A stretch of DNA of 64,000 bases. It comes from Rivibacter sp049446155 (GTDB lineage: Bacteria > Pseudomonadota > Gammaproteobacteria > Burkholderiales > Burkholderiaceae_C). The position numbers were made by a program, and so were the translations under genes. The DNA is taken from the NCBI RefSeq assembly GCF_049446155.1, contig NZ_JBMSEE010000004.1, positions 62,001 to 126,000 of the forward strand, given 5' to 3'. Below the pieces are notes generated by a model, which searched no databases, was not told the DNA's origin, and saw only the letters and a program-made list of their open reading frames with translations. Shown here piece after piece: positions 44,618-51,654 of this stretch; the stretch's first letter is position 1; every line of letters starts with the position of its first letter.

Positions 44618-46375
44618 GTGGCTTGTGTCCTGGTCGTCGACGACCGTGCCGCCAACCGTCACTACGTGGCCCAGGTGCTCGCGCACGCCGGCCACGAGGT
44701 GCTGCAGGCGGCCGACGGCAGCGAAGCGCTCGACGTGGTCGAACAGGCGCGCCCGCACCTCGTGATCACCGATGTGCTGATGCCGGTGATGGATGGCGTC
44801 GAGTTCGCGCAACGCGTGCGGGCCAGCGCCCGGCTGTCGGCCACGCGCGTCATCTTCTACACCGCCACCTACCGCAGCAGCGATGCGCGCCGACTGGCCG
44901 ATGCCTGCGGCGTCCACACGGTACTCGCCAAACCGGCCTCGCCCGCGGCGCTGCTGACGGCGGTGGAGGATGCGCTGTCGCGCGCCGGGTCGTCCGCGGC
45001 AACCGAGAGCGACAGCGGCGACGACGAAGACCGCTACGGCACGGTCTCGGCCTGGAGCATGCTGAGCCGCAGCCTGGCCGGCGAGGCCGAGGCGCCGGCG
45101 CGCGGCACGACCTCGGGCGCCTCGGTCGAGCATGCGCGGCTGCGCCGCAGCGCCTCGCGCATGGCGGCCCTGATGGAAGCCACGCTGGACCTCGCGGCCG
45201 TGCGCGAGCGGCGCAGCTTCCTGAAGCTGTTCTGCGACGCCGCGATGCGCCTGCTCGACGCGCGCGGCGCCGTGCTGGCCCTGGTCGACGACGCGCTGGT
45301 GATCCGCGAGGTCGAGGCGCGCGGGCTGGCGCCGCCGTCCGCCCAGACGCTGCTCGGCCACCCGGTCGACGGCAGCGCGCTGGCGCTGGTCTGGCATGCG
45401 CACGGCAGCGTGCGGCATTCGCTCGGGCCGGACGCGCTGCCGGGCGCCGTCGGCCCGGGGCCGTGGTCGGCGCTCGCGGTGAGACTGGGGCCCAGCCACG
45501 CCGGGAATGGGGCGCTACTGCTGTGGCGCGCCGCCTCCGACGGCGGCTTTGACGACGACGACGAGATGTTCGCGCTCGCCATGGCCGCCGAGTTCGCGGT
45601 GCTGATCGAGTTGCTCGACACTCACGCGAGCCTGAGCGCCAGCGCCGCCGAGCTGCGCATCGAGGCCGACCAGCGCCGCCATTCCGAGCAGGCCCTGGCG
45701 CGTTCGCACCGGGAGCTGGCGTGGTTCTCACAGCGCCTGCTCGAGCAGGAGAAGGGCACGACGCAGCGCCTGGCGCTGGCTCTGCACGACGAGCTCGGCC
45801 AGACGCTGGCCGCCCTGCGCCTGGTCCACGATGCCGCGACGATGCGCGGCTCAGGCGCGATCGCCGCCGACGAGGCGCGGCGCATCGGCGAGCTGATCGG
45901 TGTCGCCCACCGGCAGCTGCGCGGCACGCTGAGCGGCCTGCGCCCGGCGCTGCTCGACGAACAGGGGCTGATCGCGGCGATCGAGCGCGAGCTGCGCGAG
46001 TGCACCCGGCTCTACCCCCAGGTTGCGCTGGTGCTGCACTCGCTCGCCGGCGCCCGTTGGCCCGCGGATGTCGAGTACGCCGCGTTCATGGTCGCGCGCG
46101 AGGCCCTGCACAACGCGCTGCGCCATGCGCAGGCGCGCTCGGTCAGCGTGTCGATCGAAGGCGCGCGCGGGCGGCTGGCGCTGCGCGTGGCCGACGACGG
46201 CATCGGCATGGCGCAGCTGCCGGCCGAGCAGCCGGGGCACCTGGGCCTGGTCGGCATGCGCGAGCGCGCGCGCACGATCGGCGCCATCCTGGCGATCGAA
46301 TCGACCGTGTCCGGCGGAACAACCGTGCGGCTGGAGTGGAAGGAACCCGAACCATGCGATGCCGGATCTACCTGA
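44618..46375 (+). CDS. Receiver-GAF-HisKA_3 sensor kinase (NarX-like output)
   Basis: A 585-residue protein with a GTG start and AGGGAGG 10 bp upstream. N-terminal receiver ~1-120 (CVLVVDDRAANRHYVAQVLA; phospho-Asp in ITDVLMPVMDG); GAF-like middle ~180-335; a HisKA_3 kinase core with the phosphoacceptor His in LALALHDELGQTLAALRLV, and HATPase (REALHNALRHAQARSVSVSI, HLGLVGMRERA). A kinase with an input receiver sits downstream in a phosphorelay. It overlaps the NarL-like regulator gene by 22 bp, so that is its partner. Confidence 0.9.
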   Translation: MACVLVVDDRAANRHYVAQVLAHAGHEVLQAADGSEALDVVEQARPHLVITDVLMPVMDGVEFAQRVRASARLSATRVIFYTATYRSSDARRLADACGVHTVLAKPASPAALLTAVEDALSRAGSSAATESDSGDDEDRYGTVSAWSMLSRSLAGEAEAPARGTTSGASVEHARLRRSASRMAALMEATLDLAAVRERRSFLKLFCDAAMRLLDARGAVLALVDDALVIREVEARGLAPPSAQTLLGHPVDGSALALVWHAHGSVRHSLGPDALPGAVGPGPWSALAVRLGPSHAGNGALLLWRAASDGGFDDDDEMFALAMAAEFAVLIELLDTHASLSASAAELRIEADQRRHSEQALARSHRELAWFSQRLLEQEKGTTQRLALALHDELGQTLAALRLVHDAATMRGSGAIAADEARRIGELIGVAHRQLRGTLSGLRPALLDEQGLIAAIERELRECTRLYPQVALVLHSLAGARWPADVEYAAFMVAREALHNALRHAQARSVSVSIEGARGRLALRVADDGIGMAQLPAEQPGHLGLVGMRERARTIGAILAIESTVSGGTTVRLEWKEPEPCDAGST

Positions 46376-46992
46376 TCGACGATCACGCGCTGGTGCGCGA
46401 AGGCCTGCGCACGCTGCTGCAGACGGCCGGCCACGAGGTCGTGGGCGAGTCCGACGACCCGGGCACGGCGAGCGTCGAGATCGCGCGGCTGGAGCCCGAT
46501 GTCGTGCTGCTCGACCTGCAGCTGGGCCAGCGTTCCGGCTTCGAACTGTTCGACGACGCGCGGCGGCGCGCGGTGAAGTCGCGCATCGTCGTGCTGACGA
46601 TGTCGCAGCGGCCGCAGCACATTGCCGATGCGCTGCGCCTGGGTGCGCACGGCTACGTGCTCAAGGGCTCCTCGTCGGCCGAACTTTTGCGGGCGGTCGA
46701 GGCCGCGGCGCGCGGCGAGCGCCATCTCGGGCCCGACGAGGCCGAGCTCGCGGTGCGCGGCCTGACGGAGGCGGCGTATTCGGCGCGCGCGCTGTCGGCG
46801 CGCGAACGGCAGGTGGTGGTGATGGTCGCGCGCGGCGCCTCGAGCGCCGAGATCGGTGAGCAGCTTCACCTCTCACCGAAGACGGTCGACACCTATCGCA
46901 GCCGGCTGATGCGCAAGCTCGGCCTGGCCGATGCGGCGGCGCTGGTGCGCTGGGCCGTGCGCGAGGGCATGGTCGATCTCGATGAGCGTTAG
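46354..46992 (+). CDS. NarL/FixJ-family response regulator
   Basis: A 212-residue regulator. Receiver ~1-118 (RIYLIDDHALVREGLRTLLQ; phospho-Asp in VVLLDLQLGQ; Lys in YVLKGSSS) and LuxR HTH ~145-210 (LSARERQVVVMVARGASSAE, LSPKTVDTYRSRLMRKLGL). Overlaps and is translationally coupled to the REC-GAF kinase. Together they form a two-component system likely to control nearby stress genes. Confidence 0.93.
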   Translation: MRCRIYLIDDHALVREGLRTLLQTAGHEVVGESDDPGTASVEIARLEPDVVLLDLQLGQRSGFELFDDARRRAVKSRIVVLTMSQRPQHIADALRLGAHGYVLKGSSSAELLRAVEAAARGERHLGPDEAELAVRGLTEAAYSARALSARERQVVVMVARGASSAEIGEQLHLSPKTVDTYRSRLMRKLGLADAAALVRWAVREGMVDLDER

Positions 46993-47046
46993 CACGCCGC
47001 GTCGAACAGGCGCTAGTCTTGGTTCTTTGAAGGCGGTGATCCGGCA

Positions 47047-48429
47047 ATGCTGACTTCGGCCGAGCTGTGGCATGCGGGCGCGCGCGCGCTCGACGCCGGG
47101 CTTGCGCCATGGTCGGGTGGGCAAGGCTTGGCCGCGCGGCGGCAGCGGAGGCTGGCGGCGTTGATGCGCGCGGCAGAAGGCAGTGCGCTGTACCGCGAGC
47201 GCTTCGAGCGCCACGGCGCGTGCTTCGAGTCGCAGCCGCCGCTGAGCCGGCGCGAGCTGATGGCGCGCTTCGACGACTCGCTGACCGACCGCAGCCTCAC
47301 GCTGGCCGGCCTGCAGGCCTTCATGCGTGCGCCCGAGCGCATCGGCTTGCCGGTCGACGGCCGCTACACGGTGTGGCAGAGCTCGGGCAGCAGCGGCGAG
47401 CCCGGCGTGTTCGTCCAGGACGAGGCGGCGATGGGCGTCTACGAGGCACTGGAAGCGGTGCGGCGCGTGCCGTCGGCGCGGCGCTGGATGGATCCGGCGC
47501 TGCTCACGGAGCGCATCGCCTTCGTCGGCGCGACCGGTGGCCACTTCGCGAGCATCGCGGCCGTGCAACGCTTGCGGCATCGGATCCCGGGCATGACGCG
47601 GCGCTTGCAGGGCTTCTCGTTCCTGCAGCCGCGGCAGCAGCTGATGGCGGCGCTCAATGCCTGGCGGCCGACCATCGTCGCGACCTATCCGACCGCGGCG
47701 CTGATGCTGGCCGAGGCTGCGCAGCGCGGCGAGCTGCGCCTCGAACTCAGCGAGCTGTGGACGGGCGGCGAGGCCCTGACCGAAGGCATGCGCGACGTGA
47801 TCGTGCGTGCCTTCGGCTGCCCGGTGTGGGCCAGCTACGGCGCGTCGGAGTTCCTCGCGTTGGCCTGCGAGTGCGCGCACCGGCGCCTGCATCTCAACTG
47901 CGACTGGGCGATCCTCGAGCAGGTCGATCGGCACGGCCGGCCGGTGCCCGACGGCACGCCTTGCCACACGACCTGGCTCACCAATCTCGCCAACCATGCG
48001 CAGCCGCTGATCCGTTACGACCTTGGCGATCGCGTGCGCATCGCCGGCCATGCCTGCGCCTGCGGCAGTCCGCTGCCGGTGATCGAGGTCGAAGGGCGCA
48101 TCGACGACTCGCTGTGGGTGACCGGCGCGCACGGCCACGCGGTCCGCCTGCCGCCGCTGGCGCTGACCACGGTGATCGAGGACGACGCCGGCTGGTCGGA
48201 CTTCCAGCTCGTGCAGCACGGCCCGCGCCTGCTCGAGTTGACGCTGGGCGGTGCGGCCGACGCCGCCACGACGCGCCGCTCGCGCCAGGCACTGGCGGCC
48301 TACCTGCGCTCGCAAGGCGCGGGCGGCGTGCGCCTCGCGGTGCACTGCGGCGAGCCGAGCATGGTCGGCCACAGTGGCAAGCGACCGCGCGTGGTGGCCA
48401 GCGCAACCGGGAACGCCGCTTGCCCGTAA
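47047..48429 (+). CDS. PaaK-like adenylate-forming enzyme (first copy)
   Basis: A 460-residue member of the phenylacetate-CoA ligase/coenzyme F390 synthetase family. ATP motif VWQSSGSSGEPGVFVQDEAA, GATGGHFASIAAVQRL, A5 core ASYGASEFLALA, A7/A8 LIRYDLGDRVRIAGHA and EVEGRIDDSLWVTG, and a C-terminal GHSGKRPRVV with a lysine in the usual catalytic place. It would activate a carboxylic acid as acyl-AMP, then perhaps acyl-CoA; substrate unknown. Paralogue at 57822-59183. A TAGTCT -10 at 47014 lies at class II distance from a poor FNR-like half site (46979-46992). Confidence 0.82.
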   Translation: MLTSAELWHAGARALDAGLAPWSGGQGLAARRQRRLAALMRAAEGSALYRERFERHGACFESQPPLSRRELMARFDDSLTDRSLTLAGLQAFMRAPERIGLPVDGRYTVWQSSGSSGEPGVFVQDEAAMGVYEALEAVRRVPSARRWMDPALLTERIAFVGATGGHFASIAAVQRLRHRIPGMTRRLQGFSFLQPRQQLMAALNAWRPTIVATYPTAALMLAEAAQRGELRLELSELWTGGEALTEGMRDVIVRAFGCPVWASYGASEFLALACECAHRRLHLNCDWAILEQVDRHGRPVPDGTPCHTTWLTNLANHAQPLIRYDLGDRVRIAGHACACGSPLPVIEVEGRIDDSLWVTGAHGHAVRLPPLALTTVIEDDAGWSDFQLVQHGPRLLELTLGGAADAATTRRSRQALAAYLRSQGAGGVRLAVHCGEPSMVGHSGKRPRVVASATGNAACP

Positions 48430-48534
48430 GTTCTTTTGCGCTGGCGGTGCCTGTTTCTTCGACGCCCGGCGCGACGCGCACTAGATTGTTCACTTGCCGC
48501 TCGCTCTTCGCAGCGGCCGACCAAGGAGACCAGG

Positions 48535-48783
48535 ATGGCCCGACGCAACCCAACCCTCGACGCCGCCAACTCGCCCGACGACGCCACGCAGGCCCTGATG
48601 GACGCCGGCGGCGAGCTGGTGGAAGCCGGGGGTGAACTGTTCGAGCAGTGGCTGCAGGCGCAGCTCGCCCTGGCGTCGTCGTGGTTCGAATGGCAGGCGC
48701 AGTGGCTGCAGGCCTATCAGCAGCAAGGCTTCCAGCTGCCGCCGTGGCTGATCTGGCACAACGGCACCGAACAGCTCGCCTGA
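48535..48783 (+). CDS. Small aromatic-rich helical protein, function unknown
   Basis: An 82-residue protein beginning MARRNPTLDA with AAGGAGA 8 bp upstream. Residues ~20-70 form a probable amphipathic helix with many Trp, Gln, Leu and Ala (FEQWLQAQLALASSWFEWQA, QWLQAYQQQGFQLPPWLI). This resembles small granule- or membrane-surface-associated proteins; given phaC in the same region a phasin-like role is conceivable, but there is no clear phasin signature. Confidence 0.65.
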   Translation: MARRNPTLDAANSPDDATQALMDAGGELVEAGGELFEQWLQAQLALASSWFEWQAQWLQAYQQQGFQLPPWLIWHNGTEQLA

Positions 48784-48817
48784 CCGGCGCTGCGGCCGCC
48801 GCTCAGCGCGACAGGCG

Positions 48818-49189
48818 CTACCCCGCGCTCGAAACGGCGTGCGCCTGCTCGTGAGCCGTCTGGCAGGCCGTGCAGCGCTCGGCCGCCGGCTGTACCAGCA
48901 AGCGCTGCAGCGGGATCGGCTCGCCGCAGTCGGCGCAGTCGCCGTAGCGGCCGGCGTTCATGCGCTCCAGTGCCGCGCGCACGGCGCCCAGCTCGTCGGC
49001 ATCGCGCTGTTCCTCGGCCTGGTGCAGCGTCTCGAACTCGCGCTGCGTCGCGGTGTCGGTGAGGTCGCCGACGTCCGTGCTGTCGAGCGGCTGCGGCTCG
49101 CGCACTGACAGCTCGGCCTGCAGTTCGCGCAGGCGTTCGAGCAGCGACTGGCGCAGCGCAGGCAGGTGGGTCTGTGTGGCGGGGTCCAT
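48818..49189 (-). CDS. DksA/TraR-family C4 zinc-finger protein (second copy)
   Basis: A 123-residue paralogue of the gene at 38041-38412, same length and layout. Helical N-terminal part (LPALRQSLLERLRELQAELS, LHQAEEQRDADELGAVRAAL) then zinc finger C-x2-C-x17-C-x2-C (CADCGEPIPLQRLLVQ, RCTACQ). AAGGAG lies 8 bp before the ATG. No FNR-type promoter was found upstream, in contrast to the first copy. Confidence 0.87.
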   Translation of the reverse strand: MDPATQTHLPALRQSLLERLRELQAELSVREPQPLDSTDVGDLTDTATQREFETLHQAEEQRDADELGAVRAALERMNAGRYGDCADCGEPIPLQRLLVQPAAERCTACQTAHEQAHAVSSAG

Positions 49190-49456
49190 CGTCGTCTCCT
49201 TGCGCGTGTCGACTCGGCCGTGTCGTCCGAGGGCGTCGTGGTTGGAGGCCGATCAGGCGCCGGACGGTTCCCTGGCGGGACCGCCCGATCGCGTCATGGC
49301 CGCCTGGCTCGTGAGTCGATGCTCGTGCATCGGCCGTGAAGGGCCGCAGGGCCTGCCTACAATCGCCGCGGGTGTTGAGCCGTGCGGGTGGAACCCGGCG
49401 CGGCGCAGCAGGTTGTGCGCGATGGTCGGGCCGCCACGCGGGATCGATCACGCGCG

Positions 49457-50716
49457 ATGACCACCCCCTCGACGATTCAGCTGCTCGGCGCCGTGCTCTT
49501 CGCGGTCGCCCTGGTCCACACCTTCTCCACCAAGTTTTTCGAGCAGCTGGCCCACACGCGGCCGCGACACGCCGGCCTGTGGCACCTGCTCGGCGAGGTC
49601 GAGGTCGTGTTCGGCTTCTGGGCGATGGTGCTGATGCTGTTCATGTTCGCGGTGAACGGCAAGGAGCCGGCCACCCAGTATCTGGAGTCGCGCAACTTCA
49701 CCGAGCCGATGTTCGTGTTCGCGATCATGGTGATCGCCGGCACGCGGCCGATCCTGCAGATGGCCGGCGGCATCGTGCGGCGGGTCGCGGGTTTCATGCC
49801 GTTCAACCGCGGCATGTCGATGTACTTCGTCGTGCTCGCCGTCGTGCCTCTGCTGGGCTCCTTCATCACCGAGCCGGCCGCGATGACGCTCGCGGCGCTG
49901 ATGCTGCGCGACACGCTGTTCGCCAAGCCCGTGTCGACCAGGTTGCGCTACGCGACCGTCGGCGTGCTGTTCGTCAACATCTCCATCGGCGGCACGCTGA
50001 CGCCCTTTGCCGCGCCGCCGGTGCTGATGGTGGCGGCGACCTGGAACTGGGACATCTGGTTCATGCTGAGCCACTTCGGCTGGAAGGCCGCGCTCGCGGT
50101 GATCGTCAATGCCGCCTCGGCGGCGCTGCTGTTTCGCCACCAGCTGGGCCACATGGCCGAGCGCCCGTCCGGCGCAGCGCCGGCGGTACCCGCGGCCGTG
50201 GTGGCCGTGCACCTGCTGTTCCTGACGGGCGTCGTCGCCTTCGCCCACCATCCCGCGGTCTTCCTGGGCCTGTTCCTGTTCTTCCTCGGTTTTGCGACCG
50301 CCTACCAGCGCTACCAGGAGCCGCTCATCCTGCGCGAGGCGCTGCTGGTGGCGTTCTTCCTTGCCGGCCTGGTGGTGCTGGGCGGGCTGCAGCAATGGTG
50401 GCTGCAGCCGGTGCTGCTGGGCATGGACGCCAACGCGGTCTTCTTCGGCGCGGCGGCGTTGACCGCCATCACCGACAACGCGGCGCTGACCTACCTCGGC
50501 TCGCTGGTGCAAGGCCTGAGCGACGAGTTCAAGGTGGCGCTCGTGGCCGGCGCCGTCACCGGCGGCGGCCTGACCGTGATCGCCAATGCGCCGAACCCGG
50601 CCGGCGTGGCGATCCTGCGCGGCAGCTTCGACGACCAGACGGTGAACCCGCTGGGCCTGCTGGTGGCGGCGCTGCCGCCCACGCTGGTCGCCGTGCTGGC
50701 GTTTCGAATGCTGTAG
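49457..50716 (+). CDS. Putative Na+/H+ antiporter family membrane protein
   Basis: A 419-residue integral membrane protein with about eleven spans, of the putative Na+/H+ antiporter (ion-transporter superfamily) type. Conserved blocks: FSTKFFEQLAHTRPRHAGLW, GSFITEPAAMTLAALMLRDT, NISIGGTLTPFAAPPVLMVA, and late AITDNAALTYLGSLVQGLSD and NAPNPAGVAIL. Ion specificity has not been shown for close relatives to my knowledge. TACAAT at 49358-49363 could be a -10. Upstream 49190-49456 holds no other gene. Confidence 0.82.
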   Translation: MTTPSTIQLLGAVLFAVALVHTFSTKFFEQLAHTRPRHAGLWHLLGEVEVVFGFWAMVLMLFMFAVNGKEPATQYLESRNFTEPMFVFAIMVIAGTRPILQMAGGIVRRVAGFMPFNRGMSMYFVVLAVVPLLGSFITEPAAMTLAALMLRDTLFAKPVSTRLRYATVGVLFVNISIGGTLTPFAAPPVLMVAATWNWDIWFMLSHFGWKAALAVIVNAASAALLFRHQLGHMAERPSGAAPAVPAAVVAVHLLFLTGVVAFAHHPAVFLGLFLFFLGFATAYQRYQEPLILREALLVAFFLAGLVVLGGLQQWWLQPVLLGMDANAVFFGAAALTAITDNAALTYLGSLVQGLSDEFKVALVAGAVTGGGLTVIANAPNPAGVAILRGSFDDQTVNPLGLLVAALPPTLVAVLAFRML

Positions 50717-50732
50717 GCAGGCGCGGGCGCGC

Positions 50733-50774
50733 TTGACGTCGCGCAATCCCGCCGCCGGCGCGGCCGCATAGGCT
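50733..50774 (+). promoter_or_regulatory. FNR-type class II promoter of the second Usp gene
   Basis: Box TTGAC-GTCG-CGCAA at 50733-50746 and -10 TAGGCT at 50769-50774; spacing 29.5 bp. Predicted start near 50781, 27 nt before the ATG. The box has the same arms (TTGAC/CGCAA) as that of the first Usp gene. Confidence 0.72.
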
Positions 50775-50807
50775 GCCGGCATCTGTCCTGCCCTGGAGCC
50801 GACCGCG

Positions 50808-51644
50808 ATGCCCGACCTTCGCTCCATCCTCGTGCACGTCGATGCCGGTGCGCGCTGCACCTCGCGCCTGACCTTCGCGCGGGCACTCGCCGCGCAGCAC
50901 GACGCGCAGGTCAGCGCCTTGATGGCGCTCGGGCCCAGGCTCGTCGACCTGCCGTTCGCCCATGCCGCCGGGCATGAAGCCGCGGCGACCATGCAGTCGA
51001 TCGACGCCGACCGGCACCGTCGCGGCCGCGCGAGCTTCGACACGGCCAACCGGGCGCCTGGTGCGGCGATGCACTGGGACGACGCCGGCGCCGAAGACGG
51101 GGTCGGCACCTTCGTCGAGGCCGCGCTGTGCCACGACCTGGTCGTGCTCGGCCAGCACGACCCGGCCGACGCGTCGGGCATCGGCGTGCCGTCCGACTTC
51201 GTCGAGACCGTGGTGCTGGGCAGCGGCCGCCCGACGCTGGTGCTGCCGTGCGCGGGCGAGTACGAGCAGGCCGACCGCATCGTGCTCATCGCCTGGAAGC
51301 CGGGCCGGGAAGCCGCGCGCGCGGTCGACGGCGCGCTGCCGCTGCTGCGTGCCGCTCGCCAGGTCCACGTGCTGCGCGCGGTCGAGGTCGACGCGTCGCC
51401 GGAGCTTTCAGTCGGCGCGCTGGAAGCGCATCTGGAGCGCCACGGCGTCGTCGCGCCGGTGGTCCAGCACGGGCGCAACGGCCCGCTGTCGGGCCAGGCA
51501 CTGCTCGAGTTGGCGGACGACGTCGGGGCCGATCTGCTGGTGATGGGCTGCTATGGCCGCTCGCGCGCAGCCGAAAGGTTGCTTGGCGGTGTCACGCGCA
51601 CGGTGCTGCAGTCGATGAGGCTGCCGACGCTGTTCGCGCATTAG
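50808..51644 (+). CDS. Universal stress protein, tandem-domain (second copy)
   Basis: A 278-residue paralogue of the Usp at 32596-33441. N-terminal domain RSILVHVDAGARCTSRLTFA; C-terminal nucleotide loop GCYGRSRAAERLLGGVTRTV. Both domains and the linker are colinear with the first copy. Convergent with the P-type ATPase gene, 10 bp between stops. Predicted FNR-type promoter upstream. Confidence 0.9.
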   Translation: MPDLRSILVHVDAGARCTSRLTFARALAAQHDAQVSALMALGPRLVDLPFAHAAGHEAAATMQSIDADRHRRGRASFDTANRAPGAAMHWDDAGAEDGVGTFVEAALCHDLVVLGQHDPADASGIGVPSDFVETVVLGSGRPTLVLPCAGEYEQADRIVLIAWKPGREAARAVDGALPLLRAARQVHVLRAVEVDASPELSVGALEAHLERHGVVAPVVQHGRNGPLSGQALLELADDVGADLLVMGCYGRSRAAERLLGGVTRTVLQSMRLPTLFAH

Positions 51645-51654
51645 GGCGGGCCTG

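Noticed and set aside
46979..47019. TCGAT-GAGC-GTTAG with TAGTCT at 28.5 bp, before the first PaaK-like gene.
   Set aside because: Only about six of ten box positions fit and it overlaps the stop codon of the NarL-like gene. Good -10 and leader length, but too weak to claim.
48436..48487. TTGCG-CTGG-CGGTG followed by TAGATT before the small Trp-rich gene.
   Set aside because: Second half-site does not fit and the spacing (39.5 bp) differs from the other promoters.
49242..49256. TTGGAGGCCGATCAG upstream of the second DksA-like gene.
   Set aside because: Half-site spacing is 5 bp instead of 4 and no TA-containing -10 lies at the right distance.
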